Assembly: GCA_028692715.1 (NCBI GenBank)
Contig: JAQUWU010000014.1
Span: 24,115 to 88,114, forward strand
DNA: 64,000 nucleotides
Reading direction: 5' to 3'
Source of the DNA: Paludibacter sp.
GTDB taxonomy: Bacteria > Bacteroidota > Bacteroidia > Bacteroidales > Paludibacteraceae
Position numbers and translations under genes: made by a program. How positions within the stretch are numbered: position 1 is the first letter of the stretch; each line of letters starts with the position of its first letter. Shown piece after piece: positions 56,238-64,000 of this stretch. Under the pieces are notes generated by a model. That model made no database searches, was not told the origin of the DNA, and saw nothing but the letters and a program-made list of their open reading frames with translations.

Positions 56238-57134
56238 ATGAAAGTAGAAAAAAATATATTTATTCAATATTTATTAGGTATTGTTTTTATTGCATCGGGA
56301 ATTACAAAACTTTTGTCCATTGATGACTTTCAGGTTTTTATATACAGTATGAATATTATTAACCTAAACTTATCTATGATTCTGACACGAATAATCATCG
56401 GGGTTGAATTATCAATCGGTTTATTATACTTAATCAGAATCTATCCAAAGTCTATTTCCTATATAACTTTGGGCCTAATGATAATTTTCACAATATTTAC
56501 AATTTACCTCGAAATAAGTGGCTCAACGGAAGATTGTCATTGTTTTGGAAATATTTTAAAATTCTCAAATACAACAACCATTCTTAAGAATATCATTATC
56601 ATCTTTATGGTTATATATTCGCTTATATATAGTAAACCAAAAAAAATCAAATACAATATTTATATTTTGGTGTGCAGTTTAATCTTAGGTTTTGGAGCAT
56701 CAATAGTAGTACGTCCACCTAACTTGATGTTTACAAAAGAAATTCATGCAGATAATTATTATTACAAACCAAGCATGGATAAATTTATTGCAAATAATAG
56801 CTTAACAAATAGAAAGCTAATAATCTGTTTCTTAAGTCCTAAATGTAAATATTGCCAATTAACGGCAAAGAGAATTTCGATAATTTCTGAAAAAACAAAT
56901 AATTCAGATAATATTCTTTATGTCTTTTGGAAGACAGACAATGACACGGTTGATTTTTTCAAAGAAACCAAAACTCGTACATTTGAGTCCCAAAATATGA
57001 ATGTTATTGAATTTTTAAAGTTGACAAATGGAACCATGCCATTAATCATTTTGTACAACAAAGGAGCTATTGAGAAAGCTTTTAGATATAAAGATTTTGA
57101 CGAGTCTCAGGTAATCAAATTCTTGCAGATATAA
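56238..57134 (+). CDS. MauE/DoxX-type membrane protein fused to a thioredoxin-like domain
   Basis: 298 residues from the ATG at 56238; an in-frame ATG at 56202 lies inside the preceding hairpin and is rejected. Residues about 1-165 have four to five membrane helices (YLLGIVFIASGITKLLS, IIIGVELSIGLLYLI, ITLGLMIIFTIFTIYLE), including the MauE-typical GSTEDCHCFGN loop with a CHC pair. After another helix (LVCSLILGFGASIVV) a periplasmic thioredoxin-like domain follows with KCKYCQLTAKR, a CXXC site, at about 218-228, and TMPLIILYN as the cis-Pro region. Such fusions move reducing or oxidising equivalents across the membrane. Partner proteins are inferred: the small lipoprotein next door is the obvious candidate. 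Confidence 0.82.
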   Translation: MKVEKNIFIQYLLGIVFIASGITKLLSIDDFQVFIYSMNIINLNLSMILTRIIIGVELSIGLLYLIRIYPKSISYITLGLMIIFTIFTIYLEISGSTEDCHCFGNILKFSNTTTILKNIIIIFMVIYSLIYSKPKKIKYNIYILVCSLILGFGASIVVRPPNLMFTKEIHADNYYYKPSMDKFIANNSLTNRKLIICFLSPKCKYCQLTAKRISIISEKTNNSDNILYVFWKTDNDTVDFFKETKTRTFESQNMNVIEFLKLTNGTMPLIILYNKGAIEKAFRYKDFDESQVIKFLQI

Positions 57135-57139
57135 TATAA

Positions 57140-57321
57140 GAGTCCACTCCGAAAAAGAGTAGAACCTGCCTACAGCAGGTAGGCGCAAATAACACTGAAA
57201 ATCGCAAATAATCGCAAATCTATAAATATTTATAAATCAATAGAATATCTGAATTTTATTTTGTGTTAACTTGCGTTATTTGCGTTATTTGTGTTCAAAA
57301 ATTACTTTTCGGAGTACACTC
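57140..57321. repeat. 182-bp element with 16-bp terminal inverted repeats (GAGTCCACTCCGAAAA family)
   Basis: The left end GAGTCCACTCCGAAAA (57140-57155) and the right end TTTTCGGAGTACACTC (57306-57321) are inverted with 14 of 16 matching. Inside are the hairpin CCTGCCTACAGCAGGTAGG, the segment GCGCAAATAACACT and, near the right end, TTGCGTTATTTGTGTT, an inverse of the AAATAAC segment. The left terminal repeat recurs alone at 63877-63892. A degraded left half is at 10009-10078. Confidence 0.75.
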
Positions 57322-57357
57322 ATATAATAAAAGAAAATTGTTTATCCCTCCTCCCCC

Positions 57358-57447
57358 GTTAGCGCGGATTGTAAACCGTATCTTTAGAAAAGAGAAGATA
57401 GCCTTATTTTAAGATTTAAAGATGACACAATTCGTAAACCTGTACCA
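57358..57447. repeat. Second copy of the GTTAGCG..GATAGCCTTATT repeat
   Basis: It aligns with 53695-53785: GTTAGCGCGGATTGTAAACC here against GTTAGCGAGGATTGTAAGCC there, then identical TTTAGAAAAGAGAAGATAGC and CTTATTTT. Similarity then fades. Same orientation as the first copy. Confidence 0.7.
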
Positions 57448-57547
57448 GTGGGCGTACAGTTATATTGTTTAGTCTTTTCGACAATCCACTTACCCTTTTC
57501 GAAAGTCTATTTACGGGTCAGTTTATTGAATAGACCCTGAATAGACC

Positions 57548-57763
57548 CTAATAATCATCTGCTTTAAACCCTGTATCATCTGCTTTAAACCCTGTATCAT
57601 CTGCTTTACTCTTCATATCACATGATATGGCATCCATATCAGTTGCTTTACTCTTCATATCACATGATATAGCATCCATATCAGTTGCTTTACTCTTCAT
57701 ATCACATGATATAGCATCCATATCAGTTGCTTTTTGTTTCATATCACATTTTTTTACAAACAC
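57548..57763 (-). repeat. Tandem-repeat array (42-bp and 21-bp units), possibly translated on the minus strand
   Basis: Two unit types lie head to tail. Three to four copies of a 42-bp unit encode CDMKSKATDMDAIS on the minus strand; they are followed by two to three copies of a 21-bp unit encoding ADDTGFK. Both lengths are multiples of three and the frame is open from 57763 to 57548 (71 codons, MFVKKCDMKQKATD...). The units differ by single bases. It may be a small repetitive protein or just a minisatellite. The DNA unit contains ATATCACATGATAT, a near-palindrome. Nearby, TAGACCCTGAATAGACCCTA is a further short direct repeat (57530-57549). Confidence 0.65.
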
Positions 57764-57795
57764 ATGGTCGACTGAATAATTTCAATCGACCATGT
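57762..57795. terminator. Hairpin between the tandem array and the HsmA-like gene
   Basis: ACATGGTCGACTGAA and TTCAATCGACCATGT pair with one mismatch around a short loop. It lies 24 bases beyond the stop codon of the minus-strand gene at 57819 and probably terminates the TonB-receptor operon, although a clean T-run is lacking on that strand. Confidence 0.55.
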
Positions 57796-57818
57796 TTCTG
57801 TATTTTGTGTCAAAAAGA

Positions 57819-58205
57819 TCAGATATGTCTGAATGCCACTAAAAGTCCTCCGGTAATAAAAGCCATTACCCACCAAATAAATGTTATCTGCGAATAAATA
57901 CTTAAGCTTTTACTTACTTTGGTTTCAGCACCATTCTTTAAATTAAATCTCCACAATAAATACGTTTCTATTAGCATTCCTAATAACGAGGAATAACCAA
58001 TAAATCCATGAAAGGAAAACAGACCCTTTGTTGACCCCATAATCATTAATGTGGTAGCCGACACATCGAATATTATACCTAGAGTATAGAATAATAATAC
58101 CTTGGAATTTACAACTTTCTTCTTTTGTTCTTTCACAAATCCTATTGTATAAAACAAAAGGGCAAAAAGAACAACAAAAGAACCTATCATTGCATAAGTT
58201 TTCAT
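57819..58205 (-). CDS. Four-helix membrane protein, HsmA/TIGR03987-like
   Basis: A protein of 128 residues with four membrane helices (AMIGSFVVLFALLFYTIGFV, VLLFYTLGIIFDVSATTLMIM, FHGFIGYSSLLGMLIETYLLW, ITFIWWVMAFITGGLLVAF). Conserved-looking polar residues lie inside helices (D in IIFDVSAT, H in FSFHGFIGY). The pattern resembles the HsmA (TIGR03987) family, whose role is unclear to me. It is 13 bases downstream of the TonB-dependent receptor gene, so it is cotranscribed and may take part in the same uptake. Confidence 0.65.
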   Translation of the reverse strand: MKTYAMIGSFVVLFALLFYTIGFVKEQKKKVVNSKVLLFYTLGIIFDVSATTLMIMGSTKGLFSFHGFIGYSSLLGMLIETYLLWRFNLKNGAETKVSKSLSIYSQITFIWWVMAFITGGLLVAFRHI

Positions 58206-58218
58206 ATTATTTTAGCTT

Positions 58219-60360
58219 TTAAAATTCACATTTAATTGTTGCACCGAGTTCCATTGGTTTTCCTGCCTGTCCAAAGTTTCCGCCGGAATAAAAGTAAAAT
58301 GCATTGTATTCGGTATTGAACAGATTCTTAGCCCATAGTTCAAGTCCAAAAGCGCCTTTAGTTACAGCCACTTTAGTATTTATCAACGAATAAAAATTTT
58401 GTGAAATATCATTTGCTTCCGTCCAATAAATCTTACCAATTCCTGTATATTGTACCGTTGCCATTAACCCATCGATTATAGAATGTTTAAACGAATGCTG
58501 GTAAGTTCCACTCAAACTCAAGGTGTTTTGTGGAGCATAAGGCACGTATTTACCTTTGTAATCAACCGGTGTGTAAACAGGGGTTCCGATATTACTATAT
58601 GATTTCAGGGTGTCGGTATAATTTTTAAACGTTGCGTTTGAATAACCGTAATTCATCAGGACACTAAATCCACTTCCCAGATTGGCATCCATCGACAATT
58701 CAAGTCCTTTACTTTCAACCTGACCGGCATTTGTTATAACGCGGCCACTGGTACTCGAAAAGATCTTGGCTAATTGCATATTATCTACGTTGATATAAAA
58801 AAGCGATATACTTGTTTTCAAATGGTCATTAAAAGTAAGGCATTGACCGCCCAATTCGTAATTCCAACTGTATTCGGGTTTATACAATATCGTATTCCGG
58901 ACATCAGGGTTCTGATTGCCACCCATCATCCTATTTGTCAATAAGTCCGAAAACATTTGAACATTAAAACCACCCGTTTTATAACCGCGTGAAGCGGTTG
59001 CATATACAAATTGGCGATCAGTCCAGGCATATTTCAAGGACATTTTTGGCAAAAATTCCGTAAATGATACTGATTCATTACCCTGGAACTTAACTGTGGG
59101 AACCTGATCTATATAAGTATTATAATCAAGATCTACATTTTCATAATCCAATCTCAAACCGGCAGTAAGAGACAGACCATCCACCAAAAGATTATTATAC
59201 GTTGATTGATGAAAAACGGCCACACCTTTATTATTGGTATTATAAAATCCGGGGATAGTTAAATGATAATTTTTCATATCAAGCGGACTATTCATATCTA
59301 TCGTTTGTATAAAACCTGTTGCCCCAAAACTCCACTGATAATCATTTTTTGTATTCGATTTAAGATTGATTTCTTCATTAAAAGCATTTTGTTTCTGAAT
59401 TTGCTCTAATGCCATATTATTTGCAGTGCTATAATCTAAATCCATTCTCATATCATCGGAATAATACTGATGAGAAGTGGTAGAACTCAATACAACATTT
59501 TTTGTTTTATATTGCAAAAACAAACTGTTTGTGATTACAGTCCTTGTGTAGGAGCTTGTATCATTGAAGTTCGGCTGAGCCACTGTATTAGTCGCTAAAT
59601 CATATTTCCCATAAGGAAAAGCTCCCTGATCAACATGGTCCAGATTAAATGCATACTGTGCATTGAATTTCGGGTTGATTTTCCAGTCCAATTTTACTCG
59701 TCCACCTTCGGAAGTTAAATCATCAGCAGCTTTCCCTGTATATGCATTCGTAAAAAAGCCATTGTCATGGTTATAATATCCACTAGCCGATATACCGAAA
59801 TTGTCACTCAACTTGGCGTAATGGGCCAGTTTTGCATTCACTGAGCCATAGTTTCCACCCGTAAGTGAAAGCTTTGTCCCCTGATAATTCAATGGAGAAA
59901 GTGTATAAATGTTTACGATACCCCCTTCGGCATTCCGTCCATAAAGCGTGCCTTGTGAACCCCGCAACACTTCAATTTGGCAGATATCATAAAAGTCAAA
60001 ATCAAAAGTTGATTTTTCGAAATAAGGTACATTGTCGACATATAAACCCATTGACTGACCACTATTGCGGGAACCTATACCACGGATATACGAAGTTGTT
60101 GACATTGCTGATCCATAATCGGGGATAAAAAAATTAGGGACAATAGAACTCAAGTCACGAATATTCTCAATTTGATATTTATTTATCTGAAAAGTTGAAA
60201 TTTTTGTTGAAGAGATGGGTGTTTGCTGGGGAGAAGTCTCTTTTAAGGAATTCACCTCAATTTCACCTAATTGTACGTTTCTTATTGAATCGGGTTTGTT
60301 TTCCGCTATACTTGTAAGCGTTGCGAATATAAATGCTATTAATATATATTTTTTATTCAT
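58219..60360 (-). CDS. TonB-dependent outer-membrane receptor
   Basis: 713 residues from the ATG at 60360 (MNKKYILIAFIFATLTSIAE), the start that exposes the signal peptide; the frame is open 24 codons further upstream. The plug domain (about 45-150) has NIRDLSSIVPNFFIPDYGS and EVLRGSQGTLYGRNAEGG. The 22-strand barrel follows and ends in KPMELGATIKCEF with the terminal Phe expected for BAM-dependent insertion. There is no N-terminal carboxypeptidase-like domain and no SusD partner, so it is of the iron-siderophore/cobalamin receptor type rather than a glycan SusC. The ligand is unknown. Operon: small proline-tailed protein, receptor, HsmA-like protein. Confidence 0.92.
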   Translation of the reverse strand: MNKKYILIAFIFATLTSIAENKPDSIRNVQLGEIEVNSLKETSPQQTPISSTKISTFQINKYQIENIRDLSSIVPNFFIPDYGSAMSTTSYIRGIGSRNSGQSMGLYVDNVPYFEKSTFDFDFYDICQIEVLRGSQGTLYGRNAEGGIVNIYTLSPLNYQGTKLSLTGGNYGSVNAKLAHYAKLSDNFGISASGYYNHDNGFFTNAYTGKAADDLTSEGGRVKLDWKINPKFNAQYAFNLDHVDQGAFPYGKYDLATNTVAQPNFNDTSSYTRTVITNSLFLQYKTKNVVLSSTTSHQYYSDDMRMDLDYSTANNMALEQIQKQNAFNEEINLKSNTKNDYQWSFGATGFIQTIDMNSPLDMKNYHLTIPGFYNTNNKGVAVFHQSTYNNLLVDGLSLTAGLRLDYENVDLDYNTYIDQVPTVKFQGNESVSFTEFLPKMSLKYAWTDRQFVYATASRGYKTGGFNVQMFSDLLTNRMMGGNQNPDVRNTILYKPEYSWNYELGGQCLTFNDHLKTSISLFYINVDNMQLAKIFSSTSGRVITNAGQVESKGLELSMDANLGSGFSVLMNYGYSNATFKNYTDTLKSYSNIGTPVYTPVDYKGKYVPYAPQNTLSLSGTYQHSFKHSIIDGLMATVQYTGIGKIYWTEANDISQNFYSLINTKVAVTKGAFGLELWAKNLFNTEYNAFYFYSGGNFGQAGKPMELGATIKCEF

Positions 60361-60440
60361 TTTTTTTGTTTTATAGATAGTTCTGCCATAATTCAGCACC
60401 AAAACTCGTATGGAGGATGAAATGTCCGGCAATAAATATG

Positions 60441-60695
60441 ATTAAGTAATAGAATTCAATCTCGATAGCTATTCGGGAGTGGTATTCTTTTTATTGAAAA
60501 CAAAGAAATGGAACCTGCCTGCTGCAGGCAGGCACAGATTTTCGCTAATTAGGCGGATTTGAAAAAAGGATTTTAATTTCGACAAGTCGAAATGATTTTC
60601 AGACACTTATATATTAATCTTCTCGCCGAAGGCGAGAGAAATCCTATTTAAAATCCGTTATCTTCAGCTAGATCAGCGAAAATCAGCGTGCTATT
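60441..60695. repeat. Repeat block and 189-bp inverted-repeat element (copy B)
   Basis: 60441-60480 is the mirror copy of 23268-23307. From 60507 (AATGGAAC) to 60695 (ending GTGCTATT) lies a diverged, inverted copy of the element at 33620-33810. The order is: CCTGCCTGC/GCAGGCAGG hairpin, GATTTTCGCT, the hairpin TTTCGA/TCGAAA (60577-60592), the hairpin CTCGCC/GGCGAG (60622-60636), then AGCGAAAATC. Stem bases differ from copy A in compensating pairs. It occupies most of the 428-base gap between the receptor gene and the small upstream gene. Confidence 0.8.
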
Positions 60696-60788
60696 TATTA
60701 CAAATAAAATAGTAAAATTTATTATTCCATTTACTTAAGTTTCAGATAAATATATTTTATCTGAAATCATAAAAAGAACCTAAAATAT

Positions 60789-61139
60789 TTAGCAAAAAAA
60801 AGGAGGAGGAGGACGTGAGAATTGCTCAAAAGTTAAACCATCCGAAAGCTTAAAAACAGATTGTATAAATGTCTTTTGGACTTTTACAGATTTTATTCCC
60901 GGAGATTTCAGTAATCCGGGAAAAGCCAACTCTTCATACTTAAAGTCATGATGAGTTGTAATAAAAGTACTATTATTAATCTTTTGATTGGTAGAAATCT
61001 GTAAAACGACGGCGGAATATACTTCTGGAGTTGATGGTTCGGTTTGTATTCCGGGAGCAAACAGGCATAAAAGATAGCCTATCACCATGAGAATATCAGG
61101 GATAAATGAGGCAAGTAATGCGTTTTGAAATATCAACAT
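60789..61139 (-). CDS. Small membrane-anchored hypothetical protein with proline-rich end
   Basis: A protein of 116 residues with an N-terminal hydrophobic helix (ASFIPDILMVIGYLLCLFA), then a soluble part (EVYSAVVLQISTNQKI), and an unusual end FSRPPPPFFC. The family is not recognised. The frame is supported by a -7 box about 90 bases upstream on the minus strand and by its position leading the TonB-receptor operon. A helper or regulator of that receptor is possible but unproven. Confidence 0.5.
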   Translation of the reverse strand: MLIFQNALLASFIPDILMVIGYLLCLFAPGIQTEPSTPEVYSAVVLQISTNQKINNSTFITTHHDFKYEELAFPGLLKSPGIKSVKVQKTFIQSVFKLSDGLTFEQFSRPPPPFFC

Positions 61140-61227
61140 TTGAAAAGAATTTTTATCCGAGAAATTATATTAAATAATATCTGAATAGATTACACTTTAT
61201 TTTTTAATAAAATATTTTAATAAAACA

Positions 61228-61235
61228 CAAATGTA
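61228..61235 (-). promoter_or_regulatory. -7 box of the small protein / TonB receptor operon
   Basis: TACATTTG on the minus strand, about 90 bases before the ATG at 61139. No clear -33 box. Confidence 0.45.
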
Positions 61236-61316
61236 CATATAATTGTCCAGCTTAATCTAAATAATTAAAGACTTTTATTCATAATCTGTAAAAGTGTGCT
61301 ACTTATGTTTTGTATC

Positions 61317-61362
61317 TCAGGGCACACTGAAAGCACAAAATTTACAAAATATGTCTTTTATT
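61317..61362. repeat. Half-copy of the GCACAC element
   Basis: CTCAGGGCACACTGAAAGCA and the following 26 bases match 31807-31852 with about eight differences. No right end was found. It is the only recognisable item, besides the -7 box and the terminator at 61633, in the 556-base gap 61140-61695. Confidence 0.55.
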
Positions 61363-61632
61363 AGCCATTATATAAGTGATTCATAAAATTTATTGATATG
61401 TTTTCCCTAACACTATCTGAAATGGTATAATTCAATTAATAAAGAATAAGAATAGAACCCCTACTTGCTGTAGGATAGTTCGTCTCATTGTTCATTATCT
61501 ATTTTGTATCAACATTAACAACCGGACATAAAATAGCTTTAGGATATTTCATAAATACAATTGGTAGTATAGAACACTTTTTTATCCGTTTTAAATCAGA
61601 CAAATAAACGGACTCCAAAAATATCCATTTAA

Positions 61633-61663
61633 AAAGCGCGACGTTATCACAACGCCGCGCTTT
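61633..61663 (-). terminator. Terminator of the large T9SS cargo gene
   Basis: AAAGCGCG and CGCGCTTT with an inner CGTT/AACG pairing form a strong stem 32 bases after the stop codon of the minus-strand gene at 61696. The preceding TTTAAAA supplies a short T tract on that strand. Confidence 0.75.
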
Positions 61664-61695
61664 CTTTCAACTATATAAATAATTCAATTTGAGAA

Positions 61696-63561
61696 CTATT
61701 TCACTAACGCAATTTTCAATACAGCATCATTGCTTCTTACTATATAAGTACCTTTCGCAATTCCGGTCATTTGAATATCTTTAGTAGAAGTTTTTACAAT
61801 TCTACCGGTAATATCATATACATTCAATTTTATGTTATTGGCATTATGAATAGTTGTACCATCAAAGCTGACACCTTTAAGTTGTGTTACTTTTAAGTCG
61901 CTACCAAAAGAAGCAGTAATTTCGAGATAACCTAAAGTAATACCTCCACTTGAAGAAGGATTATCAATTTTTATTGTTACTGGTTCATTTAAATTTGCTG
62001 CGTAAGTTAATGTAACCAAGGTATTGCTTCCAATTGAGCCAGAAGTGGCAACTAATGAACCATTGATATACATATCAAACACTCTGGTTCCCGTTGCTGA
62101 AAGCTTTGCTGTAACGCTTTCACATTTTGAAACCATAAATTCTATTGCAGTACTTGAACTAAGTCTTATAACAGATGCAGCTGCTGCAGTAGTTTCTGTT
62201 TCGTTATCATACCAAAGTGCCTTATCACTCCCTGTATATGGTTCTTCAAATGAGATAGCATTTGTTGGAGAACTCATCCATAAAGGAATTGTATAACCTG
62301 TAGGGAAATTAGTAATCAACGGATAAGAACCACTATATCTCATATCAATAAGTTCAACTGAAACAGTATAGATTTTTTGAGTACCATCTTCAGCAGTAAC
62401 GGTATATTGTACAGGACTTGAGAAATTCTGCGAACCAGATGGTGTAACATTTGCAAAAGTAGAAACGGCAATAACCGGAGTTAGAGCTGTAACATCAGTT
62501 GTATTATGTAGTTGGACCAAGATATCAGTTCCTGAAATAACCCCTAATCTATTATTAATCATTAATGAAGTTATATCACATGCGGAACTTGCAGGTGTTC
62601 TGGTAAAATTTATTGTATATACTTTTGAAGTATTATCCTGAGCAGTGACGGTAACTGTAGCAGAGCCGGGAATTGCAGACGCTTGTACGAGTACCTGATT
62701 TGAAGTAACAGCATTTACAGTAGAGCTAATTACAGGTAATCCAACATAAGCATAAGGTAAAGCAACATCATACGTTAACGTAGCAGGATTAAATGCTGCA
62801 ACAGTTGCACCATCCACTTGTAAATCGCTTAATGTGGCATCCGTATTAGCAACAGCCGAAGCAGTAAGGGTTACAGTGTAATTCACAGTAGTTGTACCAA
62901 TTGCACTATAAGTAACAGCACCCGCTGAGAAATCCTGAGCTCCTGTCGGTGAATATGAAGTAGCAACTCCACCAATTGTTACAATTGGTTCAATTGAAGT
63001 CAGATTTGTTCCAAATGGAAGTTCTGCTGTAATAGTTTTTGCTGTTTGATCAATTGTAGCATCTATTCCTGCTGCAGAAAAAGCAGAAATTAATGGGCTT
63101 GCAGGAGGTGTAAAAATCACGCTTGCCAAATATACAGAACCACTAACTCCAGCAATTGATAATGTTATGTCACCGGTATTACCTGTCTCGAATGTTTGGC
63201 TCGTACAACCATCTGGCCATGAGGCAGTTTGAATAGAAGTGGCACCATTAATAGAATATGTATAATATCTAACTGTTGAATTTCCATCTGCATTAATAGT
63301 AAAAGATTTGCATCCACTTATAGTAAAGTTGACAAATCTGTCTGTAGCCGACAAGTTAGGCATTTTTCCTGTATAACACTTCGTTCTATCACTATAACTA
63401 GCTTTAATATACGTTACCCAGTCAGCAGCAGCAATATTAACATCAGTCGTTTGAAATTCCTCAACTGCTGTTATCGGATGATAATTTATAGCTGCCAAGT
63501 TCCATGAGGTAAGTAATAACAGAGCTGTTATTGCCATTAATTTAGTAAAAAGTTTTTTCAT
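61696..63561 (-). CDS. Large secreted beta-sandwich protein with T9SS sorting domain
   Basis: A protein of 621 residues with a signal peptide (LFTKLMAITALLLLTSWNLA). Residues about 30-150 form a beta domain (FVNFTISGCKSFTINADGN). Then come about three repeated Ig/cadherin-like modules with the recurring pattern SGSQNFSSPVQYTVTAEDGT and TVTAQDNTSKVYTINFTR. A second copy of the first domain type follows at about 420-555 (IEFMVSKCESVTAKLSATG). The end is a type A sorting domain (IKLNVYDITGRIVK, IAKGTYIVRS, LKIALVK). It is probably a cell-surface or released protein; the ligand is unknown. The paired outer domains and repeated middle modules suggest a carbohydrate-binding or adhesive role. Confidence 0.85.
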   Translation of the reverse strand: MKKLFTKLMAITALLLLTSWNLAAINYHPITAVEEFQTTDVNIAAADWVTYIKASYSDRTKCYTGKMPNLSATDRFVNFTISGCKSFTINADGNSTVRYYTYSINGATSIQTASWPDGCTSQTFETGNTGDITLSIAGVSGSVYLASVIFTPPASPLISAFSAAGIDATIDQTAKTITAELPFGTNLTSIEPIVTIGGVATSYSPTGAQDFSAGAVTYSAIGTTTVNYTVTLTASAVANTDATLSDLQVDGATVAAFNPATLTYDVALPYAYVGLPVISSTVNAVTSNQVLVQASAIPGSATVTVTAQDNTSKVYTINFTRTPASSACDITSLMINNRLGVISGTDILVQLHNTTDVTALTPVIAVSTFANVTPSGSQNFSSPVQYTVTAEDGTQKIYTVSVELIDMRYSGSYPLITNFPTGYTIPLWMSSPTNAISFEEPYTGSDKALWYDNETETTAAAASVIRLSSSTAIEFMVSKCESVTAKLSATGTRVFDMYINGSLVATSGSIGSNTLVTLTYAANLNEPVTIKIDNPSSSGGITLGYLEITASFGSDLKVTQLKGVSFDGTTIHNANNIKLNVYDITGRIVKTSTKDIQMTGIAKGTYIVRSNDAVLKIALVK

Positions 63562-63610
63562 AAGATTTTAAATTTAAAGGGTTGTTAATTTCGATGTATT
63601 TTTGTTGCAG

Positions 63611-63618
63611 CAAATATA
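63611..63618 (-). promoter_or_regulatory. -7 box of the large T9SS cargo gene
   Basis: TATATTTG on the minus strand, about 50 bases before the ATG at 63561. The rest of the 439-base region 63562-64000 shows no gene. Confidence 0.5.
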
Positions 63619-63876
63619 GAGCGTTATGTGTATTTATATGTGTAAAATTTGATATATGAGGGAGAAAATTTGACCTTTTTTAAATTTGACTTATCTGTTT
63701 AATATACTGACATATACAACAGGAAGATCAGGTGTTGTTTTTTAATCCATCTTTCAGCTAGACAACCCAAAGTGGTTAAAAACAAGTTATATATTTAGTA
63801 AAATGACTACTATAGGGGTTAAAATACATTTTAGCAGGATAGATTTTGGCGTAAAAGTTTAAAAATCAGATTAAAG

Positions 63877-63892
63877 AGTCCACTCCGAAAAG
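63877..63892. repeat. Solo GAGTCCACTCCGAAAA terminal repeat near the window end
   Basis: Identical over 16 bases to the left terminus of the element at 57140-57321. It is followed by a small GTCT/AGAC hairpin and then AT-rich sequence. It may be the left end of an element that continues past the window, or a remnant. Confidence 0.5.
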
Positions 63893-64000
63893 TCTGAGTA
63901 GACAGTTTAATTGATTAATAATTTGTTTAGAAAAAAGTCATATAATAGGTTGTATTAACCTAAAAAAGTTCTTTGAAATATTGCGTATATCATTATTATT

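Noticed and set aside
57548-57763. CRISPR-like array
   Set aside because: The repeats are contiguous without unique spacers and no cas gene is in the window; it is a tandem repeat.

Overview
The window is AT-rich DNA from a member of the Bacteroidota, most likely an anaerobic Bacteroidales-type organism. The evidence is: secreted proteins with C-terminal type IX secretion sorting domains and a gliding-motility-type C-terminal domain; promoters of the Bacteroidota type (TTTG, about 19 bases, then TAnnTTTG); a PUR-alpha-like DUF3276 protein; a Rho factor with a long charged insertion; and anaerobe enzymes (one-chain pyruvate:ferredoxin oxidoreductase, class I hybrid cluster protein). I saw no rRNA, tRNA or CRISPR array.

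Layout. 0-4 kb: a nitrosative-stress/redox group (hybrid cluster protein, 4Fe-4S protein, cupin) on the minus strand, divergent from a Crp/Fnr-type regulator, with a perfect 24-bp palindrome between them at class II activator distance from the inferred hcp-side promoter. 4.4-8.3 kb: rho, a broken lipoprotein gene, and fabG. 8.6-13.4 kb: a FemAB-family protein, an IS982-family transposase, DUF3276, threonine aldolase and a GC-richer repeat. 13.5-20 kb: YgiQ radical SAM protein, DUF362/ferredoxin protein, two small hypotheticals, a methyltransferase-like protein and prolyl-tRNA synthetase. 20-31 kb: a T9SS-secreted protein, a frameshifted TPR protein, a GNAT enzyme, and a metal-efflux system (CusB-like adaptor plus a CusA-TolC fusion interrupted at a G8 run), then an AraC regulator. 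31-43 kb: lipA, a homocysteine S-methyltransferase, a PPOX protein, a CHU_C protein divergent from a LysM/outer-membrane pair, a uronate cluster (kduI, kduD, DUF4861) behind a GntR-type operator, tsaB and a beta-CASP hydrolase. 43.6-51.4 kb: an AAA ATPase, pyruvate:ferredoxin oxidoreductase, an SGNH hydrolase and an SSS symporter. 51.7-57.8 kb is an accessory stretch: a PD-(D/E)XK-type nuclease, a hypothetical, an ATP-grasp protein, a Cys-rich lipoprotein and a MauE-thioredoxin fusion, spaced by short palindromic repeats and ending in a tandem-repeat array. 57.8-64 kb: an HsmA-like membrane protein, a TonB-dependent receptor, a small proline-tailed protein and a large T9SS cargo protein.

Two themes stand out beyond the gene list. 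First, many intergenic spaces hold short elements bounded by inverted repeats, in several families. The best pair (33620-33810 and 60507-60695, opposite orientation) has two internal hairpins whose stems differ by compensatory changes, so it behaves like a mobile or structured non-coding element. Second, three genes are each broken by a one-base change in a homopolymer (A7, T7, C8 on the plus strand), one of them also by a 43-bp tandem duplication. This is either sequencing error or slippage-based switching, and raw reads would tell.
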